From Paragonimus westermani (taxonomy: Eukaryota; Platyhelminthes; Trematoda; Plagiorchiida; Troglotrematidae), in contig QNGE01001023.1 in the NCBI GenBank assembly GCA_008508345.1, positions 25,604 to 89,603 on the forward strand: a stretch of DNA of 64,000 bases, read 5' to 3'. Below, piece by piece: positions 33,238 through 43,946 of the stretch. The position numbers and the translations under genes were made by a program. Position 1 is the stretch's first letter, and each line of letters begins with the position of its first letter. The notes beneath the pieces are model-generated. The model was given only the letters and a program-made list of their open reading frames with translations, was not told the DNA's origin and ran no database searches.

Positions 33238-34406
33238 CGATTGTTCGCCGTCATGGCTAGTGTCACTCCTGATGGCAACTCATTTCAATCGTTCACTACT
33301 CTGCAAGAGTAGTGAACCCGAACTTCTCTTTTGACACCTGATTTCTCGAGTTTCTAGCTACGCCGTCGAAGCGCTGGGTTACCGTTGCAGGTGAACAGCT
33401 GCTCATCAGTCAAAACATTTGGCAATTTAAAGGCTTCAATCAAGTCTTTCAGTTTGTGTCCCCTCCAGGAAGAATAAACCCAAATATCCAAGTCGGCTTT
33501 GACAGTCCATACTCTCGAGTCTAACAAACAATCTTGTAAATCAGCACTGTACTGCTTTAACACTTTCGCATTCCAACCAAGGTGTAGACGACAGACTGAC
33601 ACGCCATATTAATAATAATAATGGTATATTTCTCAACGCATCTGTGAGAAACACGCTCGGATAAGCGTGATCAGCACACAAGATGCAACCGCACATACGT
33701 TTTAAACAAAGGTACTAGAACTTGTGGTTTCCAAGCAGCCGCAATATTTTTAGACAGAAACACCTGTTGGGATTTCGGTCCGCAGCTGTGATCTGGGTGG
33801 AAGGTTCTGAGTTCGTCCCCACCTGCATCCCTAGATCTCTCATCTCTGATGTTCGTTAGACCCTGATCTTTCCACCTGTGTGGGGAGAACCTCTACTTCC
33901 GTCCCTAACAGTTGTTTGCATTTGTTCAGTTGAGTGGCAGTTTTCACATTTCTGTTCACTAGTGGAGTCTGTCCAAATCCCCCCACAGCTAACTAGCTTA
34001 ATGTCGTCTACAAGCACATATCTCTCGCAAGACAGACAAAACGACAGGTTGTTTACATAAATCAGGAGCAGTGATCGCTCTAGGACGGACTATCATGGAA
34101 CTCCACTTTTTGCAATGATTGAACTTGACTGGGTGCCCTCCAATTGAACGTGAAACTTTCGATCCAGAAGGTAGGCTCCTATCCGAATCGAAACTCCTAG
34201 AGACACGTTGAACGCCTCATGCCTCGTCAGAAGAGGCCTGTAGCCAACCAAGTTAAAGGCCTTTTCAAGGTTTAAATAGCAGACTGCTGCCTTCCACGCT
34301 CTATCCAAGCTACTGGTGATCTCACGAAGGATCGATAGCAGATTTGAACAAGAGTTAGAATACGAGAACTGGTAGACGCAATCATTTTGTATTGATTCGT
34401 CAGTAC
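33238..34406 (-). pseudogene. CR1-like LINE pseudogene, 3' segment, right-arm copy
   Basis: Mirror image of 15985-17170 with the same motifs and the same defects (NLEKAF, GVP, LVDD). The only difference seen is the shorter ATT microsatellite at 33608-33622. Identical lesions in both arms show that it was already dead before duplication. Confidence 0.65.
33608..33622. repeat. (ATT)n microsatellite, right-arm allele
   Basis: About 13-15 bp of TAA/ATT repeat, against ~30 bp on the left arm, a 17-bp difference. Confidence 0.85.
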
Positions 34407-35188
34407 CAAAGTTACAGTAACATGAAACGGTTTTCTTGCACCGAACAGTCAGGGGAGTAGGGTGGATAGTCATTCGGTGGGTTAGGAAAGGTCACTAAGT
34501 CTAAGGCAGGGTCAAGCTCACGATCAATCTTTTCCGAACACACAGGGTTGGCTCCAGTCGGTCGATTGCGACCTCCTCAGGAATCTTGGATTGGGGAGAC
34601 ATAATAGGATTCCGAATGCACAAACTAGGTCGATAATGCGACCAGTAGTCAGGACTTGTCTTGCGAATGTGGACACCGGCTGTTTGTATGTTTCAACGAC
34701 ATTGTTGTTCTTCTATAGTACAGAGTTCTGCACCCATCTATTCAAACGTTCCTTCACCCTGCAAATCAAGCACCTCCCGGTTTTGTAGTATTGATTCGTC
34801 AGTACCAAAGTTACAGTAACATGAAACGGTTTTCTTGCACCGAACAGTCAGGGGAGTAGGGTGGATAGTCATTCGGTGGGTTAGGAAAGGTCACTAAGTC
34901 TAAGGCAGGGTCAAGCTCACGATCAATCTTTTCCGAACACACAGGGTTGGCTCCAGTCGGTCGATTGCGACCTCCTCAGGAATCTTGGATTGGGGAGACA
35001 TAATAGGATTCCGAATGCACAAACTAGGTCGATAATGCGACCAGTAGTCAGGACTTGTCTTGCGAATGTGGACACCGGCTGTTTGTATGTTTCAACGACA
35101 TTGTTGTTCTTCTATAGTACAGAGTTCTGCACCCATCTATTCAAACGTTCCTTCACCCTGCAAATCAAGCACCTCCCGGTTTTGTCCA
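34391..35188. repeat. ~399-bp tandem duplication unique to the right arm
   Basis: Two consecutive copies (34391-34789 and 34790-~35185) with period 399 look identical by eye. The unit begins ATTGATTCGTC. The first copy ends TTTTGTAGT and the second TTTTGTCC. The left arm holds one copy (about 15.6-16.0 kb). The new junction carries TTTTGT followed by three extra bases (AGT), so the event is a ~396-bp duplication with a 3-bp filler at a TTTTGT site. It doubles the GIY-YIG end of the Penelope-like element and the start of the downstream CR1 segment. Confidence 0.9.
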
Positions 35189-36854
35189 TTCAACTTTCTT
35201 TGCAGTCATGTAAATTGGTAGGTACAATGTGAGGCGGCACCGACAGGCTGATCTCCTTTGATTGATGGCACAGGCAACTTTCGGTTTCGAGCTGATGCGC
35301 AAAGTTCGGCTGCGTTAAATGTTCGTTTGGTGGGATTCATCGGTCTGCAATTTTTGCTGAGTGCTACTGTCACCTTCAAAAGCAATTCCATACAAACTTT
35401 CTCCTTTCCCACTTTGACCACCTGTTCGGACAGTAGTTTCGGCCTACTATGCTTTTCTATGAACCTTTTCGATGCCAGTTAGATTGCATTACTGATTTGA
35501 TCAAGCCTAACTCCTTCGTAATTCTATCCGGTGTACAGGTCGGTCATGCCCGTGTGAATGGTGTACTCACTAGTGCGCGTTTATGGTGGACTGATGTGAA
35601 ACTATTAAAGTTCAGGAGTGGACCGAACCGCGTGGATTTCCTGTAGACAGCCCTTTGAATAGAGCCATCTTCCCGGCTACTAACGAGGATATCTAGAAAC
35701 GGCAAACAACTACCAGTCTCAAATTCACACGTTACCTTCAGGTTGAGATAGCTATTTAAGCGTTGCACTAGGTTACCTATTGCCTGTTTGAACCGACTGA
35801 ATACTAATGTATTGTCAACGTGGCGTTTGTAGTATTACGGACTTGCCATATCTGTGGCTAACTCCTGCTCAGTCCTTAACACGAGAGTCTGCTAAGATGG
35901 ACCGTAGTGGACTTTCCATGGCTGCTTTGTCTATTTGGCGGTGGCACCGATCAAGAAAACTGATGGAACCTGACGTCTTCACTGCATAACAATAAATTTT
36001 CCGTCAGACAATCACTGGGCAGAGACGAAGTAACGTGGCTCGTTTCAACAACCTCACAAGTATAATCGATTGCCTCGTAGTGGGACATACATGAACAGTG
36101 GTTGAACGTCCACGGAACAAGTCAAGTCATTAGCGAGATTGATTTTGTCCAAGTCACCGATCAACATCAAGGAATCTTTAACGGAACACGCCTGAAACTT
36201 TGGTTTTAATGGCTTTAGGGTAGTGCCTAACCAGCGTGCCACTTTATGGAATGGAGGACTAGTCATCGCCAGGATAGACCTAAGCGATATGTCAGACTTG
36301 TGTATCCTAAGGAAGCTGTGATAAGGAAGCTGTGGAGTTGAGGTGTCGACGACCAAAATGATTCGAGAGATTCGCAATTCATGCCTACAACTGTGTGCAG
36401 TTGCAAAGGAAGCTGAAGATGCTTTCCTATGCAACCTTGTATATCGGTGACATTGTTCACTATGTTCATTTGATGAAATTTTGTTTGGTCCTCTAATATT
36501 GAAAGCATTTTCTACAAATACGCGTGTTTGTCTAAAATGATTGCCTTTAGGGCTCTTGTCTGGCCCAGAAATTACTACGTTTTTTTACTTAAGTTCTCTT
36601 AATGATTTCAGCTGTTGCTTTATGATAGCACACCGGCCACTGATGGGAGTCATGAGAAACTATACCAGTTATATCAATGGATTTGGTTTTGAGCCAGTCT
36701 AGGTTGTAAGCAGTAGCTGAACGAAAATCTGACGGTCGATCAATGTGGTTCTCAAAGTGGTCTTTAACATGAGTATGATTAGACCTGTATGATGGTATTT
36801 TATGACCCAGATCAAAAGCTAATGCTTCTAATTGCAAGGAATTTAACTGTGTTC
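34511..36854 (-). pseudogene. Penelope-like retroelement, right-arm copy
   Basis: Mirror of 13950-15880 with the same RT motifs, including the FLDILVSSREDG block (~35.7 kb) and the VDN box. Two extra lesions distinguish it. One is a 14-bp tandem duplication at 36308-36334, which shifts the frame just upstream of the SDISLRSIL motif. The other is the 399-bp tandem duplication, which doubles its endonuclease end. Confidence 0.75.
36308..36334. repeat. 14-bp tandem duplication private to the right arm
   Basis: TAAGGAAGCTGTG occurs at 36308-36320 and again at 36322-36334. The left arm has it once (14470-14482, reverse complement). It is not a multiple of three and splits the Penelope frame. Confidence 0.92.
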
Positions 36855-37138
36855 AAGAACGGTTTAATAAATACTTACTCGGAGCCAGTGGAATTGGTTC
36901 CTCAGCAGACTTCTTACGTGACTTCCGTAGACGGTTCGTATAAGTCTGTTTTGTACGATCGACAATCGTCTTATAGAATTGTGTAGGCACTATACGGCTG
37001 CATGATGACGTTTTCTGCTATAGAAGGAAACGGCAGTGCGTTTGACGCAAATCCATCAGTCGCGTTTGTGCAGTTTTGATCTGTGCAGTCGCAATGCGCC
37101 TGAGGTTATTGTTGGTCACTTTCAGCTTGTTCATTCTC

Positions 37139-37585
37139 AGAAGCCACAGGAGTTGATATGGGTATCGGCCGGCGACAGATTAGTTAGACGACGTCGTTTT
37201 TTTAAACTCATATTGGTGGGCTGCTTGGGGACGTGGTCGGCAATCTTGTCCCTAGGCATCCTGTTCATTAGTTTCAATGAGACAGGCGTGTGACTAGCTG
37301 ATCGGTAATTAGTGGGCTTCTTCTCATGCTCCAATACATTTTTGAATAACTGCAGTAACTTTCTAATCCTGCGGTAGCTCATATCTCTACAAAGACACGT
37401 CAAATGAACGAGGTAGAGAACCTACTAGAATGTCGCCCAATGGCTTCAATAACGCTGGATGTATGCCACCTGGTCCCTCCACCTTGTGAATGTCCGACTT
37501 GGCTAACTCTTCTCTCACCTACTTCACGATAATATTCACATCTATTATTCCAGGCAGGTCTGCATTAGTAGGTAGTTGTGGGTTG
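37139..37585 (-). pseudogene. CR1-like LINE pseudogene, 5' segment, right-arm copy
   Basis: Mirror of 13219-13665, with the same GPGGIHPALLKPL and RDKIADH motifs and identical residues in every frame compared. Confidence 0.6.
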
Positions 37586-38290
37586 CTCTCACTATCAATG
37601 TTGTGCACTTTTCAAAAACAACAGAGAAGGGTTTCAGCGTTCTCTTTGTTCTATACCTCTTCACTTCTAACACATTCAACCGAAGTTTATACGGGCGCCT
37701 TGGACTGGACGTAGTTCTCCACTCAAATCTTGCTTAGTCTGACCCGCTAATGACGAAAAATATCCCCTCCTAGTCTTTCATCTTGCCTATCAACACGATG
37801 AACGCGATAGCCCGAATGATAGAAGCCCGCTGTGCCCACATTTGGCTTGGGCTCCGTCTCAGCTACTGATTTGAACCCACAACCCTCAACTTCTCTCCGA
37901 AACTCTCCCCGTTTTTCTCATACTACACGCCTTACTATAGACCACCTACAAGGTATTCCGCCCTCTATGCTTGGAATCCTTGCATTGTTCAACGGAGAAG
38001 AGGGCGTTCGCACTTGGACATAGAGTCTGAGTGCCCGTTCTGTCTTTCGGTGCGTCTACCAAAAGATTTAGATTTATTCCAAACTGGCGAAACCCCCACA
38101 AATGTGCGTAAGGTAGTGTTGGTTCTACTCTCTACGCTACCATGTTTCATCATGGCACTATAGGAACGTGAGTGTACCACACAGTTGGATGTCCTAGTTA
38201 CGTCCAGTGCTCTGCGCGCTTTGAGCTGGCTTGATAGCTTATCGACGCACAAATATAGAAAGCTCGTGCTGCTGAGGAGTTCATGTATCG

Positions 38291-38953
38291 CCGGCATGGA
38301 AGTCTGCCTTTTGTTTCCTCTGGGTTCATCTGAGTCCTCTGCTGCTACGGTAATCTTGGTGCGATCAACTCTACCTTGTTTGTACCACACCATGTTTCTT
38401 TATGTATAGTTATGGCGCATTAACTTCGTTGTTTACTTTTTCTCGAACCCCATTTCGTACACAATGTGGTAATAAGTCGTCTCTTAGGGTTTGCTGTGAC
38501 GAGTGCAACGTGTCTTGTAATAGTTGACTAATTTCCACCATAAGCTACATGCACTCTTTTCAAATAATTGCCCTGAATGGATCATTACTCTAGATCCTAG
38601 GGCTTATATGTACATCACAACAGTACCGAAGCATAACTAAATATGATGGAATACAGCGCTTTTTTTAAACGAAGTGGACCCAGTCGACCCATTTCCATGT
38701 AACAACCATTAACGTTGAAAGTCGCCTCATACACATCCTGCAGTTTACTTCGCCCACACACTCCGACAAAGTGATTGAAGCCAACATTAATGCTCGTCGC
38801 CGTGTCGCGCTCTCAGTAACCTCTGCATTTGCCCTGGATTCACAAAGTGCACAACACTGCGGCAGAAGCGCAATGTTTACATAGAATTAATGATAGATAA
38901 TGAAGCTCGGAGGGTTTTTGACCTATTTGTGCACTTGAGAATTTGCGTTTTCC
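38291..38953. other. unassigned sequence between the inverted repeat and the gypsy element
   Basis: No gene was recognised. The 134-codon minus-strand frame 38393-37989 begins here and enters the arm, but has no known domain. Confidence 0.45.
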
Positions 38954-38957
38954 GCGA

Positions 38958-39274
38958 TGTAGAGGACTGGTACGTTTCTGTCTAGAATCGTGCCTATTCT
39001 CCACAATAATTAAATCAGAAAAACTGATTATAGGACAACGACGTTTATTGCAAAGGGACCGGGAAAGCGAGCTGTAAGCAAAACACAACAGAAGCAAAGC
39101 GCAACAGACCAGTAGCTAGCGTCCGTAAGATGCAAGTGTAATTGCAATTGTGACCTTGGGCGGTCGAACCTACGAGAAAATCCAGACATGCAACCAAACA
39201 ATATCAATAGTGTCAACGGTCAAAATAAACAGCAAAATAGTTGGAATACGTGGCAAACCAAGAATGTCTCTACA
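38958..39274 (-). repeat. 3' LTR of the gypsy element
   Basis: 317 bp, identical to the 5' LTR except at 39130. Read on the minus strand it contains TTTGCAATAAACG, a likely poly(A) signal, about two thirds of the way along. Confidence 0.95.
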
Positions 39275-39286
39275 GACGTCCCCCCC
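39275..39286 (-). other. polypurine tract
   Basis: A run of seven G on the minus strand (39286-39280), preceded by A, lies five bases from the 3' LTR. This is the expected position of the plus-strand DNA primer. The five intervening bases (ACGTC on the minus strand) are a little unusual, since most tracts abut the LTR. Confidence 0.6.
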
Positions 39287-39792
39287 TAGAAGGCTTCACA
39301 CTTGAAGGCCTTCGACAAAAGCAAAAGAAAATGGAGCTAATGACATCGAAGTTACCGCGGGTTGAGTGGGGGACCAACGTATTAAAGAACAGCTACGTAT
39401 GCCACGTTGAAGAAGGTTGGTAACGGTGAAGAGGGGTCGGTCTGCTTGCAATATCCGGAATTGTCCATGCGTCCCTAAGGTGGTGCTGTCGGAGCGGGCT
39501 ACCCAACCCACCAAAACTCGAGGAGAAAAAGATGGGAGGTAGGCTTTCCCCACTGCTGCAACGACAGACGGGAGTGTGCTCTCCCCCCACCGTGCTCTGC
39601 GCGTCACCTGTAATATAGAAAGAAAATAAGTATCTGGCGAGCAAAAATTATGTACAGGCTCACCATGTAACCTTCTAGTGTTTGGTGCACGTCAAGTATT
39701 GCTCTACAAAATGTTTTCTTTTGTCGTTTTTTGATTTGCGATTTTTTGCTTCTTTATCTCTGAAATGAGAAGGTTACTGGAGAAAAAAAATA
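39287..39792 (-). other. gypsy 3' untranslated region
   Basis: About 500 bp between the pol stop and the polypurine tract. Two overlapping minus-strand frames of ~100 and 83 codons (39607-39296, 39644-39393) have no recognisable motif. No env-like gene is seen. Confidence 0.7.
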
Positions 39793-42700
39793 CTATGTAT
39801 AATAAACAATGTCTACAAAACGGGCTGGGAAGTGGACGTGACGTCCTGATCGCGTTTGACGTGGGGCAGGTGGCGTGGAGGCAACTGGTGAAGAGGGCGG
39901 TGTGGGGGTGGGCGTTGCCACGGATGGCTGCGAAAGGACTCGGGTGATATCGTCATCTACATACGCGACCTTAAGGCGATCGATGGAGACGGTGTCGCAA
40001 CGACCATTACGATCGATTGTGAAGTGCTTGGGTGTTCGCCGAAGCACCTTGAAGGGGCCCGAGTAAGGAGGCTGCAGTGGCTTGCGTACTTCGTCGCAAC
40101 GGACGAGTACATGTGAACAAGTGGCCAAATCCTTGTGCATGTGCACTGGCCTGTTCTGTTCACGAGGAGGTGTGGGCTGAATTTGTCGCATGTATTGCGA
40201 CAGTGTCGAAGCAAAGTTCGAAGGAAGGGAAGAAGTTGGAGGAGGGGGTGAAACAAATTCACCGGGCAAACGCAGCGTACAGCCATAAAGAAGTTCTGCT
40301 GGTGTGCTTTGGAGGTCGGCCTTCAGCGTGTTTCTGATACCTAAAAGTACTAAAGGGAGTACTTCGCTCCATACCTGACTAGTGGTGGCACAAAGTGAAG
40401 CTTTAAGCTGCCTATGGAAACGTTCCACTAAACCATTCGAGGACGGATGGTATGCCGTGGTGCGAATGTGCCGGCATCCAAGAAAGTTCGTCATAGCTTC
40501 GAATGTTGAGCATTCGAAATGCGAACCGCGGTCCGTCGTAATGGTTGTAGGGCATCCGTAATTGGCCACCCAACGTTCCAAGAAGGCGTTCACGACAGCC
40601 TCGGAGGAGCAATTCCTAAGTGGGATGGCATCCGGCCATCTTGAAAATCGGTCAACACAGGTTAGGATGTAGACGTAGCCACGTGAAGGTGGCAGGGGTC
40701 CAACTAAATCCAAGTGAATGTGCGAAAACCTGGCATCTGGGAGACCGAATGAAGAAATTGGGCTTCGTGTGTGCTTATGCACCTTGGAACGTTGGCATTG
40801 CAGGCAAGCGCGTGCCCAACTACGAACGTCCGAGCTGACTTTAGGCCAAACAAACCGATCCGTTACTAGCTTAACTGTAGCTCGAATACCAGGGTGCGAG
40901 AGATTATGAAGCTGGTTGAAGATAGCACGCCTGTATGCTAGTGGCACTACAGGTCTTGGAATACCTGTAGTCATATCGCAAAGAATAGTTCCATCTGCAT
41001 TAGGCAGCGGAATGGTGCGCAGCTTTAAGGAGTAGCGTTGCAAGGAAGCTTGAAAATCAGGCTCTCGCGCCTGGGCTGCAGCTAGGTCGCTAAGGTCAAC
41101 GGAAGCAGGTGTGACTAGGGTGGCGTGGACGCGTGAGAGAGCGTCGGCGACAGGGTTGAGGGCACCTGAAACATGCCGTATGTCGCAGGTAAACTGCGAA
41201 ACATAGTCCAGGTGTCTGATCTCCCTGGGGGAGTACCTGTCTGATGAAGATCCCAGTGCATACACCAAGGGCTTGTGATCAGTAAACACAGTGAAGAGGC
41301 GACCTTCCAATGCATGACGGAAATGGCGTATACCCAGGTATATAGCGAGTAGTTCTCTTCCAAACGTGCTATACCGGGATTCGGCTGGTAACAAACGTTT
41401 GGAGAAGAAACCTAAGGGTTGCCACTTGTCATCAACAAACTGTTGCAATACGGCACCGACAGCTACACTTGAAGCATCAGTAAAAAGCGAAAGCGGGGCT
41501 TGAGGGTTTGGGTGGGCTAAAAGAGCAACATTGGATAGAGCTTTTTTAAGCTCTACAAAAGCAGTGCGTGCTGCGTCCGTAAAATTGAATTTACGTGTAC
41601 CGCCTCGGAGTAGGTCCGTGAGGGGTTGCAGAAGTTGCGCACAATGAGGGATAAAACGCCGGTAGTAATTAACTAAACCGGTAAAACGACGAAGCTGTCT
41701 AAAAGATGTAGGCTCAGGAAAATCATTGACAGCACCTACCTTTGCTGGTAGAACTTGGATGCCAGAAGGTGAAATAATGTGGCCTAAAAATTCTATGCTA
41801 TCCTTTCCAAGTTCGCACTTAGCTGGATTGACGGTTACCCCGTGTTGGGCTAACCTGGCAAACAAGGAACGTAGATGTTGCACATGTTCTTCTTCGGAAG
41901 AACTGGCCACCAATATGTCGTCTAAGTAGGGGTAGACGAAATCCAGGCCTCTGCATACTTCGTGGATAAAACGCTGGAAGGTTTGTGCAGCGTTTGTAAG
42001 GCCAAATGGCATTCGAAGGAATTCGAACAGGCCAAAAGGCGTGATGACGGCCGTTTTGGGGATATCCGCCTCCTCTACTGGGATCTGGTGGTAAGCGCGG
42101 ACCAGATCAATCTTACTGAACAAAGTTTTACCAGAAAGACAGGCTGTCAGATCCTGGATGTGCGGGATAGGATACCTATCAGGGATTGTGACCTTGTTGA
42201 GGCCACGGTAATCGCCACAAGGGCGCCAATCACCTGACTTCTTGGGAACCATATGGAGTGGGGAAGCCCATGGACTTTTAGAAGGGCGGATTATTCCTAG
42301 TTCGAGCATGTGTTCAAACTCCGCCCTAGCTATTTTAAGTTTGTCCGGGGCCAGACGTCTTGGTCTACAGGAGACTGGTGGTCCTTTAGTTCTAATGTGA
42401 TGAGTGCAAGTTGAGGTGACTGGAAGAGGTTCGTTCGCGGATCGAACGAGCTGTGGGAAATCTAAGAATAAGGATGCGTAAGGCTGAGGGATTTCAGGCT
42501 GAAGAATAAGAGGACTGATGGCCTCTGAGTATGCCTGGGTGCCGCTGATGCTAATTTTTGTACGGGAATCGACCAGTTTCCGTCTTCGCGTATCGACCAC
42601 GAGGTCGAAATGCTGAAGAAAATCAATTCCCAAAATAGCGAAAGGTACGGCTGCAACTGTGAAAACCCAGCGAAATGTTCGCCGGAGGCCTAGGTCAAGC

Positions 42701-42906
42701 GTGAGTGAGCGTTGACCATAGGTGGGAATGGGTGTGCCGTTAGCAGCACGAAGCATCGGTAGATAAGAGGGGGTCGCCTCGCCGGATCTTGGAGGAATCA
42801 CGCTGACTTCCGCCCCGGTATCAACCAGGAACGTGATTCCCGTGCTTGAATCCTTAATGTGAAAGAGGCGACTGTTAGGGAGGGTGCCGGCCGCGTTTGT
42901 CGCCAT
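39793..42906 (-). CDS. pol: gypsy Pol polyprotein: protease, reverse transcriptase, RNase H, integrase
   Basis: A 1,037-codon intact frame. Aspartic protease: DTGAEV at ~29-34 and a downstream ILGIDFL at ~91-97. Reverse transcriptase: [11 protein letters not shown] ~227-237, [13 protein letters not shown] ~263-275, [13 protein letters not shown] ~301-313, YLDD ~327-330. RNase H: FTDASS ~475-480, REL ~517-519 and TDHKPL ~542-547. Integrase: zinc-binding H667, H671, C701, C704, then catalytic D733, D792, E828 with the typical D,D35E spacing. A GPF-type C-terminal module follows at about 950. A proline-rich tail closes the protein. Length fits CsRn1-like Pol. The ATG overlaps the gag stop (TAATG). 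The frame is also open upstream of this ATG back to the GGGAAAC heptamer, so Pol may instead be made as a Gag-Pol fusion by -1 frameshifting. Confidence 0.97.
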   Translation of the reverse strand: MATNAAGTLPNSRLFHIKDSSTGITFLVDTGAEVSVIPPRSGEATPSYLPMLRAANGTPIPTYGQRSLTLDLGLRRTFRWVFTVAAVPFAILGIDFLQHFDLVVDTRRRKLVDSRTKISISGTQAYSEAISPLILQPEIPQPYASLFLDFPQLVRSANEPLPVTSTCTHHIRTKGPPVSCRPRRLAPDKLKIARAEFEHMLELGIIRPSKSPWASPLHMVPKKSGDWRPCGDYRGLNKVTIPDRYPIPHIQDLTACLSGKTLFSKIDLVRAYHQIPVEEADIPKTAVITPFGLFEFLRMPFGLTNAAQTFQRFIHEVCRGLDFVYPYLDDILVASSSEEEHVQHLRSLFARLAQHGVTVNPAKCELGKDSIEFLGHIISPSGIQVLPAKVGAVNDFPEPTSFRQLRRFTGLVNYYRRFIPHCAQLLQPLTDLLRGGTRKFNFTDAARTAFVELKKALSNVALLAHPNPQAPLSLFTDASSVAVGAVLQQFVDDKWQPLGFFSKRLLPAESRYSTFGRELLAIYLGIRHFRHALEGRLFTVFTDHKPLVYALGSSSDRYSPREIRHLDYVSQFTCDIRHVSGALNPVADALSRVHATLVTPASVDLSDLAAAQAREPDFQASLQRYSLKLRTIPLPNADGTILCDMTTGIPRPVVPLAYRRAIFNQLHNLSHPGIRATVKLVTDRFVWPKVSSDVRSWARACLQCQRSKVHKHTRSPISSFGLPDARFSHIHLDLVGPLPPSRGYVYILTCVDRFSRWPDAIPLRNCSSEAVVNAFLERWVANYGCPTTITTDRGSHFECSTFEAMTNFLGCRHIRTTAYHPSSNGLVERFHRQLKASLCATTSQVWSEVLPLVLLGIRNTLKADLQSTPAELLYGCTLRLPGEFVSPPPPTSSLPSNFASTLSQYMRQIQPTPPREQNRPVHMHKDLATCSHVLVRCDEVRKPLQPPYSGPFKVLRRTPKHFTIDRNGRCDTVSIDRLKVAYVDDDITRVLSQPSVATPTPTPPSSPVASTPPAPRQTRSGRHVHFPARFVDIVYYT

Positions 42907-42930
42907 TACGGGCCGGCTTGGGAGTTTCCC
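42886..42930 (-). promoter_or_regulatory. predicted programmed -1 ribosomal frameshift site at the gag-pol junction
   Basis: On the minus strand GGGAAAC occupies 42930-42924, in the gag frame as G-GGA-AAC, exactly the X-XXY-YYZ phase needed for a -1 slip. Six bases follow, then a perfect 7-bp stem: GCCGGCC at 42917-42911 pairs with GGCCGGC at 42892-42886 around an 18-base loop. The -1 frame is open from the heptamer into pol. The gag stop (42908-42906) lies inside the loop, as does the TAATG overlap, so re-initiation is the competing explanation. Heptamer, spacing and stem fit known -1 sites; function is inferred. Confidence 0.7.
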
Positions 42931-43733
42931 TGGTTGAAGTATTTACAAGGGGCGACACAACGCTTCGCCCGGTTGCCGAACTTGTTGTGGTACCAGCACA
43001 ATTCGCCAAATGCCTGAGATTTACGCGGAGACTTACTCCGACGTCGACGCGAAGGGGATCGTGTCTTGAGGCGGGCGAAATCTCGCCGAAGAGCTGCTAT
43101 CTCTGCCCAAACCGTGCGCCAATCATCGGGTGGCGGACGAGATGAAAGCTGTGGAGGTGAAAAGTTTGGGGTCTCGGGACCCTTTTCCGTACGATTCGTC
43201 ACTGCTGTAACGGAGACAGGGGAGACAGTGCAAAAACGATCCTGAATCTCATCAGCGAGTTGTGCTGCGTCCAACAAGGACGGGGACTTGGCTGCTGTGA
43301 GAATAGCCTGCGTGTTAACCGGAAGGCGTTGCATCCACAACTCCTTGAGGAGTGTCTCATCCATGGATGAGGGGCCCAGCAACTGTTGCATTTGAAGCAA
43401 CAAATCAGACGGTCGCTTATCTCCCAGTTGCAGATCCCTAAAGAGCTGTTGTAGTCGAGATCTATCAGAAGGCGTGACCCGTTTGATGACGGCCTCCTTA
43501 AGGGCTTCATATCTACGTTCGGCGGGTAAATTCAGCAGGAGGTCACGCACTTGCATCGTGACATCCTTGGGAAGCCTGGCCAAGAGTTGGCTAAATTTAG
43601 CCTGATCTGTCGTAACGCGCTGATTGCAGAACTCCGCCTCTAAGTACATGAACCACAAAGCGGGTTCCATATCTAGGAACTGGGGAACAGTAATTGTGAC
43701 TGCTCCGACTGTCGGCTTCTGTTCAGGGTCCAT
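42906..43733 (-). CDS. gag: gypsy Gag with CHCC zinc knuckle
   Basis: This 275-codon intact frame encodes the structural protein that packages the element's RNA into particles. The capsid-like region lies at ~15-170 ([12 protein letters not shown] ~24-35, [10 protein letters not shown] ~46-55, SDLLLQM ~109-115). A basic stretch with several SPRR/RRRRSKS repeats at ~225-240 precedes a single zinc knuckle: C246, H249, C259, C263 (C-x2-H-x9-C-x3-C). This differs from the CCHC knuckle of most gypsy and retroviral Gags and matches the CHCC form described for CsRn1 relatives. Translation ends 12 codons after the last Cys, just past the GGGAAAC heptamer. Start: first ATG after the primer site, 213 bases inside the LTR. 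Confidence 0.93.
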   Translation of the reverse strand: MDPEQKPTVGAVTITVPQFLDMEPALWFMYLEAEFCNQRVTTDQAKFSQLLARLPKDVTMQVRDLLLNLPAERRYEALKEAVIKRVTPSDRSRLQQLFRDLQLGDKRPSDLLLQMQQLLGPSSMDETLLKELWMQRLPVNTQAILTAAKSPSLLDAAQLADEIQDRFCTVSPVSVTAVTNRTEKGPETPNFSPPQLSSRPPPDDWRTVWAEIAALRRDFARLKTRSPSRRRRSKSPRKSQAFGELCWYHNKFGNRAKRCVAPCKYFNQGNSQAGP

Positions 43734-43946
43734 TGCAAAAATAAGGCAAAACTTAATGTATATATATACTCTAAAAGAATCAACGGAAATTTACGTATAT
43801 ATATATGAACGAATAAAATTAGGTAAACTCCCAAAATTGAAAACGGTTTACCGCAATTAAGAGGTTTCGGGTTAAAATAATTTGCTGCAGTGAACCGGAA
43901 AAAAAAATTGCTGAAAAGAATGGATTAATAATCGGGCTCACCAAAT
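43734..43946 (-). other. gypsy 5' leader with tRNA primer-binding site
   Basis: Three bases inside the 5' LTR the minus strand reads TGGTGAGCCCGATTATTA (43943-43926), complementary to a tRNA 3' end with CCA. It is close to the tRNA-Trp complement reported for CsRn1-type elements, but the exact match cannot be tested here. The rest of the leader is A/T-rich with a TATATATA run at 43.76-43.81 kb. Confidence 0.75.

Larger units (their letters stand above)
30655..38290 (-). repeat. right arm (7,636 bp) of the giant inverted repeat
   Basis: Reverse complement of 12514-19753. It is longer than the left arm by 396 bp because of a ~399-bp tandem duplication (34391-35188) and a 14-bp tandem duplication (36308-36334), offset by a microsatellite 17 bp shorter. 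It carries the same solo LTR, CR1 segments and Penelope-like element, all in minus orientation. At the outer end the 134-codon frame 38393-37989 runs across the breakpoint, so the right-arm outer flank may be the ancestral context and the left one the new junction. Confidence 0.93.

Noticed and set aside
34591..34788. Open frames repeated in the right arm as genes
   Set aside because: They start with TTG and are antisense to the decayed Penelope endonuclease, doubled by the tandem duplication.
39296..39644. Possible env-like or accessory gene after pol
   Set aside because: Short overlapping frames with no signal peptide, membrane segment or family motif; treated as 3' untranslated sequence.
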